A DNA stretch of 64,000 bases from NCBI GenBank assembly GCA_029959085.1, contig JARWIR010000017.1, positions 24,169,507 through 24,233,506 of the forward strand, given 5' to 3'. The DNA comes from Nemophila menziesii (Eukaryota > Streptophyta > Magnoliopsida > Boraginales > Hydrophyllaceae). The notes under the pieces were generated by a model. It made no database searches and was not told the DNA's origin. It worked only from the letters and a program-made list of their open reading frames with translations. This document shows positions 36,736-49,660 of the stretch, piece after piece (the stretch's first letter is position 1; every line of letters begins with the position of its first letter). The position numbers and the translations under genes were made by a program.

Positions 36736-37143
36736 TAGGGCTGTAAACGAACCAAGCCGCTCGCGAGCCGCTCGAGCTCGACTCGGTAAAAAGCTCGTTC
36801 GAACTCGTTCGTTTATATAAACGAAAAAAAAAGTTCGTTCGAACTCGTTCGTTAAAAAACGTGTTCGTTCGAGCTCGTTCGTTAACTCGTTAAAAATTTA
36901 TAATCTGTAAATTAGTGGTTTAGTTATCAATAAATATATTGTTAAAACTATAAAAAAATAAATTATTCGTTAATAGCTCGAGATCGGCTCGAAAAAAAGC
37001 TCGTTCGATATGTTATCAAGCCTTAAAACTTGAGTTCGGCTCGACTCGTTAAAATTTGAGCTCGACTCGGCTCGACTCGTAAATCTTATCAAACAAGCTT
37101 GCACATCTAGTATTCGGCTCGACTCGGTTCGTTTACAGCCCTA
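36736..37143. mobile_element. hAT-type MITE, copy 2
   Basis: A 408-bp element with termini tagggctgtaaacgaacc and ..ggttcgtttacagcccta, and a perfect 8-bp duplication ttgccaag at 36728-36735 and 37144-37151. It is the better preserved of the two copies and is full of ctcgttcg, ctcgactcg and ctcggctcg words on both strands. Confidence 0.95.
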
Positions 37144-37206
37144 TTGCCAAGTGAATAGGAGGATCAGAATATTGAAGGTGTTACTACGTCAGAAACTGCT
37201 CATACT

Positions 37207-37327
37207 AAGATCGATAGTTGGTCTAGTGGTTAGACTACTCCGTAGAGACCAAGAGATCTTGGGTCGAATCTTACGGGAGTCAAAATGATTCCGAGTCCAA
37301 AGTGGCTCTCATATGTATTAAAAAAAG
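37207..37327 (+). mobile_element. tRNA-derived SINE, type 1
   Basis: Box A-like tggtctagtggtta and box B-like gggtcgaatc lie in the first 70 bp, and an A-rich tail ends the element. The 11-bp duplication ctgctcatact occurs at 37196-37206 and 37328-37338. The same SINE occurs in reverse at 53538-53656. Confidence 0.9.
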
Positions 37328-37456
37328 CTGCTCATACTCGACCTATCTAATATATTATAACCGGATTATGAAAGATTCGAGGATTATAAGAGGTCGGAGA
37401 TTTTTTTTAGAGGAATGGATTTCCTTTTTTTGGGAAAGTGAGGCAAACAATTAGTT

Positions 37457-37573
37457 TTTTTTTTTGGTTACATAGGAGAGCCATTTTGGACTCGGAGTCG
37501 TTGACTCGGTTCGAACCTGCACCACTAGATTGGTAGACCAAGGCCCTGGCCAGTGAGCTAATCCCATCTGGTT
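37457..37573 (-). mobile_element. tRNA-derived SINE, type 2
   Basis: The 15-bp duplication ggcaaacaattagtt occurs at 37442-37456 and 37574-37588. On the minus strand there is a box-A-like ttagctcactgg, a box-B-like ggttcgaacc and a poly(A) tail. The head is of a different tRNA origin from type 1, but the two share a 3' part (actccgagtccaaa..ggctct). It lies about 120 bp from the type 1 copy. Confidence 0.9.
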
Positions 37574-37588
37574 GGCAAACAATTAGTT

Positions 37589-38267
37589 GATAATATGTAT
37601 TATGTATAAATATTTATTTTTAGTAATTTTTCTATAAATTTTCTTTATATAATGCATCGATATGTAATCTTGTCTTTTTTCTTTTTCTTTTTCTTTTTCT
37701 TTTCTAGGTAACCGGTACTTTAACTTTCATTGAAAAGTCTCATAAATCAAGTAATATTACATATCAATAATCTATATATAATCATAGGAAAAAGAAATAG
37801 TTCTAAGAACTAGAACTCTTTATCAAAACCTCATTTTCCACATGATTCGTTAGTCAAATAGTTATTTTCTTTGTTTGAGACTTTCCGGTCAAGTTGAAAA
37901 CCTTTTTAAAAAATGAATATTATTGCTATATTTAGAAGACGTGTAAAAAGTAAAAACCACCATCGCCGATTCTGACCAACAAATCTATACGAACTTGGTT
38001 ACCTCATCATCAAAAGTAGGAGTAGGAGTAGGAGCAGGAGGACTCACTTTCCCAGATCCCAACCCAAACAAAAAGTAGGAGTACTAAGCTTGGCCAAATA
38101 AATAGAGAGCTCAATGCTCATTAATGGTGGTTCGTGTTCTCATTAGAGTTCTAGTCAACTAAAGCCTACAAGTAAAAAAGATACAAAAACAAAGGCATGC
38201 AAAGCAAATTCTGTACTGGTGGTGGCCACCTATGTCATCCACCAATGCATATGAGGCTTTCTAATAC
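37589..38267. other. Intergenic, pyrimidine-rich tract
   Basis: A ctttttctttttctt tract at 37677-37700 may be the reversed tail of an old retro-insertion. No gene is seen in the rest. Confidence 0.4.
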
Positions 38268-38415
38268 GAGAAAATTGTAAATTAAGGTCTAAAAAATCAA
38301 ACTTTGTGTTTTAAGTCTTAGTTGCGAAATCTTATTTTTTTAAATCCTACTTCTAACTTGCCGGTTTGAAACTTTTTCTTTTTATCTTTGTTCGTTATGG
38401 GTATGGACCCACCTC

Positions 38416-39483
38416 CAGAGCCGGTCCTGTCGAGTTTGAGACCCTGAGTGAAAATTTAAATTAGGCCTTTATTATTTTAAATCCTAATAAAAATTTCTAA
38501 CATTCAAAAAAATATAAAATATTCTATAATATATTAGATTAAAATAGCAAAATAGATAAGTCTTGAAGTCTAAAATCACATACCAAATTAACAATTACAT
38601 AAAATTGGTTAAAATAATTCAAACATAAAATTTCACTCTTAAGAAGAATTTTGGCACTCTTAAGAAGAATTTTGACATCTTATATTATGAGAAAAAATTT
38701 CTTATATTTTCAATACCTTTTTTAAATTTTTTTTATGTATTAGATTATTTAATAATAATAATTATTAAAAATTAAATAAATCATAATCTATAAATATAAA
38801 CTACAAATTAAAAACATAAGCAACAAACAGGAAAATTACAATCGTTAAACTTTTAAAAAAATACATAAGTAAATTATTTGTTAATTTAATAAATTATAAA
38901 CCCTATATATTTGTAATATTAATGAATATTAAATTATTAAGAAATTAGATAAATCATAAATGCTCTATGTCTACAAAGTGGAAAAAAAAGATCGTTGGCC
39001 AAATAGCCAATTGCAATTTTTGAACTTTAAGAAAATACAAAATTATTTAATTCTTTGTCAATTTAATGAATTATAAATTTTTAATAAAAAGTTATTAATA
39101 AAATTAAAGATATAAATTAAGAATAAAAATAAAAATAAAAATAAAAATACCTGGAAAATGAGTGAAATGAACTATACATGTTCATATATAGTTTAATCAA
39201 AATTCTATACAACAGAAATGATGATAATGATTGTCGGTATTAATTAAGCAAAAAACAGAAAAATAATTTGAAGATTGGAAGAATATTATTTGGAAGTTGG
39301 AAACCGAATCTACTAAGAAATAACAAGGAATTGGTTTAATAAATAAATTGAGTTTAGATTTTGAATTAGAAAGATTGAAATGTTTTTTAATTATATTTTA
39401 TATAGGAAAATAAAATTATGGGCCCTTAAAAATATTGGGCCCTGTGCGGTCGCCCCACTTGCACCTGCCCAGGACCGGCTCTG
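38416..39483. mobile_element. Non-autonomous hAT nested in MULE copy 3
   Basis: The termini cagagccggtcctg and caggaccggctctg are perfect 14-bp inverted repeats. The flanking 8-mers cccacctc (38408-38415) and tccacctc (39484-39491) match at 7 of 8. The interior is very AT-rich with no coding capacity. Confidence 0.92.
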
Positions 39484-40386
39484 TCCACCTCGATTAACTA
39501 TCACGGGCTCAAATTTAACCTTATGGGTACAAACCTAATACGTTTTGTAATGGTTTTTTAGTCTTTTTTATTAACTCCAAAGATATGGGCCTAGACCCAG
39601 TATGAACGGAAAAAACACATTTACGAATGTGGGTTATACCCATGTAGACCAACAACAAAACACAACATGAATAGCTAATATAATTGGATCGAATTCACAC
39701 TGTCTAGACATTTTATAAACCATACCGGGCTGGCCCCATTACCAAGCTTTACATTGATGGGTTGTACCCAGATTGAACAAAAAAAAAATACAAATGAAAT
39801 TAACACTAACTGGGGTTGTACCCATTACAACCAAAAACTAAATGGGGCTGGCCCAATAACAACTGAAATAAAAAATCTAAAAAACATTTTCACTACACCT
39901 ATATGGGGCTGGACCCAATATACCTACACATATATGGGGCTGGCCCATGCTACACAAATAACCTAATGGGGCTGGCCCTATTACACGTAACAATAAAAAA
40001 AGAAAAAAGCCAAAACCCGAGCAACTGGACAACGGTGAGGGGTGGCGATGGTGGGGGATGAACAACGGCGTTCTACTGCAACTCGCAGGCGTTCTGGTGC
40101 AACTCGCAGGCGCTCTGCTGCAACTCAACGAGCTCCACTGCAACTCGGCGGCGCTCCGCTTCTTCCCAGCAGGGTGGATCTGGACGACTTGCTTCTTCCC
40201 AGCGGCGGTGGTACACGAACGGAGCCCAGATTGGCCGCGTTTCAGGATGATGGTGTTGATGGAGGGAGGCGCAGATCTGACGATGGCTAGAGGTCAGAAA
40301 CTTGGAAGAGGAAGGCGGTGGTGGTGTTGTTGGTGATGAAGGCGGTGGTAGGTGTTGGTGGTTAGTAGGTCGTGTTAATGGTGATG

Positions 40387-40539
<153 letters not shown>

Positions 40540-40730
40540 GGGTGGGGGGTTTCATCGGTTCTTAATAGGGTTTGTGTATGAGATTTTTGTTTTTCAATGT
40601 GAGGAAGGGCTTAGGGGTATATTACAATACCCCTTTAGTTGGACTAGTTATGGGGTTGGTTAGGGGTGGGATTTAAGATGCAAAGTTCATTGCCTTTAGG
40701 CCTTAAAAAAATTAATTCCCCTTCTAATAC

Positions 40731-41559
40731 TCCTAACTCATCTTTTGGACCTAAGAATTCAGTTCGACGGGATTGGATTCAGTGTCTAACTATATAAAAA
40801 TTGTTTCCTCCAAAATTTAAATTTATATTACTCTAACATTTTATATGCTTACCCCTCACTAGAACAACAAAGCTACTTTTTTGTTAAATATTATCTAATG
40901 TTTAAGAGGATTAATTATTTTTCCCTAAATTTTTTTTTACATATATATTTTAAAATCTCGGAATCCGTGTGGGCTTGAGACCTCTGAAACCCATATAGTT
41001 ACGCCACTGGCAAAAGGCTACGATCCATCCTGATACAGAATACTACAAATTTACATGTGTTTCTTAAACTAGGTGAATATAAACTTCTGTCACTCTAACT
41101 AAAAAATTGACCCTTTAAACTAAAATTACAACAACCATTTCCCAATTTTTGGCGAATATTAATTTATTACTTCACTTTGACTGAAATTATAGAAAATTCC
41201 AATTAAAATACATAAATATTAATCAATTTGAAGGTGAATGAAGTTGTGATCAATCAAGAGTTCATAGGATTGAAAATAAATGCAGATTCATTCCAAATTT
41301 TGGCGAATATTATTTTATTACTTCACTTCGACTGAAATTATAAAAAATCTCAGTTAAAATGTATAAATATTAATAAATTTGAAGTTGAATGAATTTGTGA
41401 CCAATCATGAGTTTTTAGGATTGAAAATAAATGCAGATCCATTCCACCAAAGATAGCCTTAACTGGAGGAGATTCGGGGATTTTTCAATGTATAATATTT
41501 ATTTTTGTTGTTACTGTTTATAATAGAAAAAAATGACAAGATAAATATATACTTCAGGA
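40731..41559. other. Non-coding, with a diverged 151-bp tandem duplication
   Basis: The block starting ggcgaatatt at 41151 is repeated at 41302, with about 10-15 percent differences over some 150 bp. No gene is seen around it. Confidence 0.6.
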
Positions 41560-43000
41560 GAAGAGTTTCTTTTTTTAATACAATGAAGGTCCTAAGATCG
41601 TGGATAATACCCTATTACATACTTAAAACATCATTGAAACCCATTGTAAAAATATCCCTAGGTACTTTTCATTCAGATTTGTCCCTAGCGAGCACTCCCC
41701 ACATCCCATCCATAGGGTCATCGAAAGCCGTGTAATCACTCTCTTGACGTGATCCCAGACGTGCTAACCAATCAATACACGAATTGACTTCTCTGTAAAT
41801 GCCTTTTATTTTGAACAAAGAATTGTTCCCCAATATCTTCTTAATACCATCAACCCAAAATGGCATTGGCCCTATTTCCCTTTCCACGTGATTAATCGCA
41901 CTTATGGACTCCTGTGAGTCCATTTCCACCTGTACCTCTTTCACTCCAATGTCCACGGAAGACCTGCATAGAGCGCAATAAGTTCCAGAACTATCGCCAA
42001 GGAACAAGTCAGGCTCATAGCGAAACCCTTTACCCAATTACATTCCTGTCCCTTAATACTCCTCTCGCTCCTACCTTGCCTCATAACCCACAACATCCGC
42101 ATTTAGTTTGTACCCCCTATTTGGTTTACACCACACAATCCATTCCACATGGTCTTTAGACTAACCTAGTTTGCCCGAATGAGAGCTCTAGACTTCCATA
42201 TAAACCATTGCTTCCCTTTTTGCTTTCTTTATTAGTACACCCCATCGAAAATGCCCCGATGTTAAAAACTACCCCGTTTTGTACCCTCCAGATCACCCCC
42301 ATTAACGCATCAAAGAATACTCGCCAACTTAGGCCCTCAAAGAGTCCCTTCTCTTATTCCACCAAGTCCCAACCTCCAAACCTCTCGTACTAAATGTTCC
42401 AGTTGTCATTCCCTAATCGTCTTTGCTTCCTACCATCCTGTTGATACTAATGTGCATGTTATCACTTGATCCGAGTTGGTGTTGCGATTAATCCCTTGCA
42501 AAGCGCACATACCCCTGTACCATGCCATATTATAGTTGTAAGACTCTGAACTTGCTACCCACTGACTTGACAAATAGTTGTTAAATGTCCTTGAGCTCTT
42601 GCCCATGTAACTTCCAAAATTGCAACTGTAGGTCCCTGAACTCCCGTCCCTGTAATTTCCTAATTACACCTATGAGTCCCTAAGTTTTGGCATGTATAAA
42701 ATAGTGAAACTTGTTGTGAGTTGCAGTGGTATAAATATTATGCAGAAAGTTGTCCCTCAGACGAGGGATGATCCACATCAGCGAATCCCTTAGACGCATG
42801 CTCCTTTTCCCAGCGTTCATCCATCCCTTCATCTCTTCTACACACTGAACCCCCCACTAATTCTCTTTTCGAACTATATACCACACCTCCCTGGCCATTT
42901 TGCAATCCCTAAACAAGTGTATCGCGGTCTCCTCGAATCTTCCACACCATCTACATAAACCGACAACTCCATCCCTCTCTTAACTAAGTTTTGACCAATA
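41560..43000 (-). mobile_element. Decayed LINE with RNase H and zf-RVT remnants
   Basis: At 42037-41669 the minus strand has VEMDSQESISAI and then IKGIYREVNSCIDWLARLGS, the end of a LINE RNase H domain. At about 42975-42860 the peptide LCRWCGRFEETAIHLFRDC gives the zinc ligands of zf-RVT. A T-run at 41568 is the reversed poly(A). DNA between the two parts contains anonymous repeats (42450-42720) that may be a further insertion. It is non-functional. Confidence 0.8.
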
Positions 43001-43116
43001 TCTAATTTTTCTTGTGCAGCCTATACAATACAATGTATTTATAGGTAAATAGAGATAATAGGGTTCATAATCAATTGGCCAGGCCTTACAAAGAAGAATT
43101 TGGGTCAATCTCTAAC
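43001..43116 (-). mobile_element. Start of a Copia 3' LTR (truncated)
   Basis: Minus-strand TGTTAGAGATTGACCC begins right after a purine-rich CAAGGTGGCGAT tract, the usual Copia polypurine tract. The LTR reads into a tataaata box (about 43035) and is then cut off by LINE sequence. Confidence 0.7.
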
Positions 43117-43278
43117 AATCGCCACCTTGACACAAATTTTATAATTAAGGCCCAAAAACCTGATGATATCTCCACATCGAACAAATATCTCCATCTTGAC
43201 AAGAAATCTGCTAAGGAGACAAGAATTAAATAACCAATCATTAAACATTTCTCCTCTTCTTCCGAAAAGTCTCGAAAG

Positions 43279-44944
43279 CATGGGCGGAGCCAACCTACCT
43301 ATTAGGGGGGGTCCATGGCCCCCCTGATTTTCCAAAAAAAGAATAATAATACTACCTGTATATAAAAAAATATAGTCATTAAGCTCCTCTAAAATTTTCA
43401 AAATCTTCTTTTGGATCCCCTTAACTTTTTAAATTTATTTTATTAACCTTATAATTATTTTATTTATAGGGTAATTAATTTGAAAAATAATAATACTGAA
43501 ACTTATAATGCAATTCTTACATAATAAGAGACCTATAGTGGGGACTCCACCAATTACACATCCCTCCTTAAGAAACGCTCTCAACTTTTAAAAGAAAACC
43601 CTAATCCTTCCTTAGCCTCTGTCGACCTCCCCGCCTTTGTTTCCTTCCTTTATGGTCGACGGCGGCGGCCCTTGTTGATGTCCTTTTCCTTTTCCTTTCT
43701 TACTGTTCTTTTTTTCCAGCGAAATCTGTCCTCCTTCTCTCCCATTTTATCTTACCCATGGATTTTCGATCGCGAAGTGTTGGTTCGAAAAATCTGAAGC
43801 GAGTCGAGGGCCCAGACGGTGTTGCGCTTCGCTGGCCCAGTTCAATCCGGCAAAACTAGTTCCTTTTGGCGGCGTTCCTTTCTCGCTTGTCTCCGTATGG
43901 ATTCAGGATCTTCCACGCCAGATCTGCTCTCAATTTTAACAATGAGATTTCGACTGTTTGTGAAGGTAACAATGGCTTGCCTCTATCTTTGTTTTCCTTA
44001 ATCTGGTGTAATGGATTGGAGGGTGGTTTGGGTTCTGTGTCCATGGTGGATGTCTCTTTTGGGTGGCAGTGGATTGGTAAATTTTCCGATTGGTTTTTTC
44101 GTTTGGATTGTATGGACATTTCGTTTGGATTGGTTGATTTTTTGGAGGACAACCTTGGTCTTTCATCCCATTTCCTTGTTAAGGATGCTGCTTCTACATT
44201 CATCCTCCTTCCTACTTGGTCTTCCACACAGGCTTACACTTCAATCACTGCTCTCGTAACCCTGTATTTAGAAATAGCAGTAGCAGCCTCAATTGTTCGT
44301 TTTTGGAAGGGTGAAGTTTATTCTCAACATGGCATCATCTTCTCCAGATTTGATGCAGATTTTAAGGCGAATCATGGTGTAATTTGTTCCGTGTTAGAAT
44401 CCTGTTTCCCAATGCATCAGTATTGAATCTGATGTTGAAGCTCATCTCCAGTCTATACAGTCTCCAAGCACGTACTGCTCTTCGAAGAGTATGTCTATCC
44501 TTGAAGATTTTAGAAGTATGGCTAGATCCCACTCACAAATCATTTTTCATGGGATTAGAAAGACAACTTACAAGTCGACTGTTTGGAGTGCGAATGCTTT
44601 CTCTATTTATTTTCTTTCTTTGATTGGTGTTTGTTATTCGTCCCTTGTATTTTATTTTTCCTTGTTTGTTTGTAATGACTTTGGTATCTTGTTTCAAAAA
44701 GAGGGAATTATTTTCCTCCTGGTTGTTTGATTTTAATACAAGCATTATTGACTAAAAAAATGAGACCTATAGTGCAATTTTGCATAATATAAGGACATAT
44801 TTTGTAGTTTTGCATAATATAATGATTTTTTTTTAATTTTTTCATAATATATAGACCTATATTACAAATAATTCTAAAATTATTTTTGGGGGCGTTGCCC
44901 CCTTCACCCCCCTCCCCTAAAAAAAAATTATGCCTCCGCCCATA
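43279..44944. mobile_element. hAT element nested in Copia remnant
   Basis: The termini catgggcggagcca and tatgggcggaggca (other strand) are inverted repeats. The 8-mers ctcgaaag (43271-43278) and ctcgaagg (44945-44952) match at 7 of 8. Without its own insertion it would be about 430 bp. It has no transposase. Confidence 0.88.
43541..44761 (+). mobile_element. Non-autonomous LINE-like retroelement nested in the hAT
   Basis: The perfect 13-bp duplication gagacctatagtg occurs at 43528-43540 and 44762-44774, and a poly(A) tail lies at 44755-44760. The 5' part looks like a leader (aaccctaatc, tcgacctcc). The interior has several overlapping frames (for example 43866-44426, 186 codons) with no domain I recognise. 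The 3' end, ttttaatacaagcattatt before the A-tract, is LINE-like. It may be a deletion derivative that keeps only the two ends of a LINE. Confidence 0.82.
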
Positions 44945-45365
44945 CTCGAAGGATTGAATAAGTATCGAAGGGCGAAATAAGACTCAAAGGCCAAATTCAA
45001 ATGGAGTGCCAACTAAGTCCAAAAATACTCGACCTAGATATCATAACTAAAAAACCTTGAAGGGCTCATCTTAAATGGCGAACGACAACAAAGTCCAAGG
45101 AACACTTGAACTAGATATCAAACTCAACGGTCAACAAATCTGCAAAATAACCATGAGTACTAATGATAAAATTAATGCGAGAAATAACATCCCGCACAAA
45201 ATGATAATCCAAATCAATTTGATTTTTTATATCAACAAAGGTTCTCAAAATATCCATTTTCACATTTCGTCCAAAACTTGGGGATGCTAACATAAACCCC
45301 AACAAAAAATTCTTTCAAATTTGTATGCACGAGTGATTCTCCATATTTGTGATAAAATAATCTAG

Positions 45366-45965
45366 TCACGAGACATAATTTAGGTTCATTATGGGCTTAG
45401 CTGAGGAATTTCCCCCGTTGTTTGATATATCCTTGTTTCTTGCCTAGTTTTGAAGATTTGTTACTTTTAGAGCATTTTAGGTGTCATTTGTGTGTCAAGT
45501 GTGAAATTTTTAGGTACGAAGATGATATTATATTCCAAAGTATGTATAAGAAGTCGATGAAAGGAGATCAAATAAGGATATCAAGAGAAAAAGACTAAAA
45601 AGGTCGTTTTTAGATAGTGCAAGAGTTGTCGTACAGATTTAGAAAGTGGATTGTTTTCGATCCGCGTGATATTGACAAATAATATGGAGAATCACTTTTA
45701 TATCCAGCTAAGGTTTTGAGTTAGGAACGCATGACCGTTGACGGTTTGTGATTTGGAGTTGTAACAAAAAAGTTATTAAAGTTACGGCTGATATGAATCA
45801 AACTAGATATCTTCTTAAGAAAAACGTGTCTAGATTTAATTAAGTCACTTAAACTTAGCCCATGTCCCATGACCCACAATCAAAGAGTATATTTTCACGA
45901 AGGATAGTGGGATGCTTAGAATAGTACATTAAGATATTATATAATGTAAAGATAGATGATACTTA
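45366..45965. other. Possible LTR-retrotransposon debris, no gene
   Basis: The text has the composition of a Gypsy LTR (cctagttttgaagatt, gagttgtcgtacagattt) but no boundary could be fixed. Confidence 0.3.
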
Positions 45966-46158
45966 GGCGGTGTTTATTTGCACTTAATGAGATCTTAATC
46001 TGATTTATTAAGACACTGAATTAATAAGAATGTTTGTTTTTACGGACCAATCCTTTAATAAGTCTGATTCATTCAAACCTAACCTCTTAATATAATAAAT
46101 TATATTCAGTTATTATTCAACATTCAATACTTATTTACTTAAAAAATCAAACGACACC
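45966..46158. mobile_element. Tourist-like (PIF/Harbinger) MITE
   Basis: The termini ggcggtgtttatttg and ggtgtcgtttgattt (other strand) form imperfect inverted repeats, and the element is flanked by tta on both sides (45963-45965 and 46159-46161). A 3-bp tta duplication and a GG..GTGTTT terminus are typical of Tourist elements. Confidence 0.75.
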
Positions 46159-47289
46159 TTAATCTTTCAGGTTTAAGTAGATGATCTCTTTTACCGTGTA
46201 TATATTTTTATTCTATATTTATATAATCATTTACTAACAAAAAAATCATATTAACGTTCATTTATTGAAATAAATATACATATAAAATAATAAAATTGGA
46301 GTTCGAATCTAAAGCGACGGTTTTGGTTGCTTTATTTCGTTAATGGTTTTAAAATAGGGAAAATGACCAATAAAATCAAATAATAAAAATTTCAGTCTAA
46401 TTACCTCACTGAAAAAAATTTCTGCCTAATAACATCAAAACATAAATTATTTTGTCTCAAAAATGACTAAACTACCCATTTATATATTACACTACTTAAT
46501 ATATTTTAATTCTCTCTTCTGCTCCACAACACGATTTGAAGCTGAGATGGATGACATGGACACGCGCTTCGAACCTAGATGATTATTCGGCGATACAAGG
46601 CCATCTCTCATTATGGCCTCCAAAAGCTTATTCGCAGGTGAGTTCGGAAGTTATAATCGACGCCGAGGCTTGACTTCTTTCTAGCTCGGAAGACAAAGAT
46701 GATTCACCTAATGAATCTGTTACCTTGGTGAAGAAGACACCATATCAGGTAGCATCGATGGAGCTGATTCAAAAAGTAATAGTGATGCAATCGACACCTC
46801 CAAATTGCAGCTTGAATGTTCAAACCGCTATGGTTTGCAGTTCCCTTATTTGATTCAAAAGGTAACCTAAGCTTGAGCTCTTATTCTTCAGCTGATATTT
46901 GTAATTGGAGTGTTAACTTGGATCATATTGCAAGAGACAACTCTAAATTTTCTGATTTCAGCTTTGGTAAAGAATTCAACTGAAATCTTAAGTGCAATAC
47001 AAAGTACTTGACATATTTCCTGAAACAAATGTTGCTATTCCTATGTTACTGCAAGATGAATTTCAGAGATAGGACACTAATATCACAATGTGCTAAGTTC
47101 TTCTGGAATAGAACCGATACTAAATAATTGTGAAGTTTCAATCCTTGCATACTTTAATTTGACTTATATGAAAATGTTAACTGTTACACATTCAACTAAA
47201 CGTACTTAATTTTTGAAATTAGAGAATGTGTGTTTTAGGTAATGAGTAGACATTCATGGAAAGATCAAGCGGCTTAACCGAATATAAAG

Positions 47290-47406
47290 TATTTTACGCA
47301 AGTGAAAGCAAGGCCTCCTACTTTTGTTGCGTTTGTGAGTGGGAAGAATAAACTTTCTGATACGGATTTGAGGTTTTTGACAAGATCTGTGAAAGAAGAT
47401 TTTGAT
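47290..47406 (+). pseudogene. Captured fragment of a DER/EngA-type GTPase
   Basis: The peptide FTQVKARPPTFVAFVSGKNK followed by LSDTDLRFLTRSVKEDFD matches the C-terminal KH-like domain of plant organellar EngA/DER GTPases, which act in ribosome assembly. Only about 39 codons remain, open but without GTPase motifs. The reading frame then runs into unrelated sequence. Confidence 0.8.
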
Positions 47407-47974
47407 ACTAATGTAGATATATCAGGTACATTTAAAGACTTCTCAGCAGAAGAAAACGCTAAAGATTCGATTTTTAAGGGAATATCAGTGATTGAAGAAA
47501 ATATCAGCTAATACGAGGTGGGGTGTTAGTTTTCCAGAGGATCTCTCAAAGGGGAAAATGATGGGAATGCCTTATTTAACTGTGAATAAGATATGTATAG
47601 AGAGAATTGATCAAGTTAAAGAAGAGAAAGTAGTGAATGAAAACAAAATCGATAATAATAAAGGCGATGTTGAGTTATTAAAGGGTATGTGTACTTGGAT
47701 GAAGTTTAAACGAGAAAACCGTGAGATGAAGTTTCACATGGAGGAATTAACAGTGGGGCATTAAACGAGGAATAAAAGCATTGCAAAGAAGGTAATTTCA
47801 CCTGTGATTGAGAATAATTCAGTAGGGTTTGAGCAATGGAGGAATAAGAAGAATGGTGGAGAAGAGAGTTACAGAATGCTATTCAAGCTGCTTCTATTTA
47901 ATGAGGTTTGAGTTTATTTTATTTTAATTTAATTTATCTTTGTTTTGAATGTAATTTATCTTCTTGCATTATAG

Positions 47975-48199
47975 AGAAAAGAAGAAAGCACGAAAGTTTG
48001 TTTTTTATTACGTTAATACCCTTAGTTTCTGGATATTTATTTTAACATTATTTTTTGGCTTTAATTTAGATTTGAGAAGAAAGTAAGATATGCTTCACGA
48101 AAGGCGAGAGCTGATGTGAGAAAGCGTGTGAAAGGACGGTTTGTAAAAGCTGGTGAAGCTTATGATGATGATCCTTTGAGTCAAACTCGAAGCTATTGA
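47975..48199 (+). pseudogene. Captured CCT-domain exons of a CONSTANS-like gene
   Basis: An exon piece EKKKARKF (47975-48000) is separated by an intron-like AT-rich stretch from [20 protein letters not shown] and [22 protein letters not shown], ending in TGA at 48199. This is the CCT motif plus the tail of the CONSTANS-like group that ends in DPL..TRSY. The B-box part is absent. The donor normally works as a nuclear transcription regulator; this copy cannot encode a full protein. Confidence 0.85.
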
Positions 48200-48739
48200 G
48201 ATGTGAAGCTTTATAAATAATGTATAGTGAGACTAGCATTAGAAAATTTTGGTATAGGTCAACTCCCAATTTGAAGGCCAATTACATTAAGAATGTTGAA
48301 GGCCAATTATCTGAATGTCAACTCCCAATTTTAAAAGAATGTTAAAATCAAGAGATTGTTGGACTTAGCTTAACGAATCCCAATCAACTCCCAATTATTG
48401 TGATTATTGTTGAATAAGCTAGGCTTGCTGCACTACTGATTCTGTACTACAAATTGTTTCTTATGCTAAAAAAGTATAGTAATTCACTCACCCGCAATTG
48501 TATAAACTATGAAACAAGTTCACAACCTGTGTTAATGATTGTAAAATATATCGCTTAACACACCAGGATTTCATTTCAAGCTATGAGCTAAGTAACACAT
48601 AATCAAAGATATGGTAAATTATACAAAAAGAAACTAGAATTTCCATCAATTAAAATTGGTAAAGGACATCTATAAATAAAGTTGGAACATTAAACCCCAT
48701 AATGAAATGAAATTTACAAAAAGACCAGTGATAAATCAA

Positions 48740-49659
<920 letters not shown>

Positions 49660-49660
<1 letters not shown>

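Larger units (their letters stand above)
43117..45365 (-). pseudogene. Copia pol 3' end, interrupted by a nested hAT
   Basis: The minus frame around 45305-45111 reads DIKNQIDLDYHFVRDVISR and STHGYFADLLT, the end of Copia RNase H (normally TKHIDxxYHFVR and QLADILTK). Non-coding sequence follows to the polypurine tract at about 43120. The hAT at 43279-44944 splits this stretch. The rest of pol is missing. Confidence 0.7.
46357..48735 (+). mobile_element. Gene-capturing MULE-like element, left part (element I)
   Basis: The left terminus gggaaaatgacc..aaatcaaataat and the following 120 bp match the left end of the element at 55263. Inside are captured fragments of DER and a CONSTANS-like gene, then the histone H3 piece beyond 48735. 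At 46540-46990 there are further exon-like stretches (for example KKTPYQVAS, about 46728) that I do not recognise. The frames at 47407-47900 may be more of the CONSTANS-like donor but this is not certain. The right terminus was not found; the element may run into the 19-bp array or be cut by an LTR. Confidence 0.6.

Noticed and set aside
37207..37327. Functional tRNA gene
   Set aside because: Box A and box B are recognisable but no cloverleaf acceptor stem closes; an A-tail and target duplication identify a SINE.
43866..44426. 186-codon plus frame as a host gene
   Set aside because: It sits inside a poly(A)-tailed insertion with a target duplication; no domain, and several other frames overlap it.
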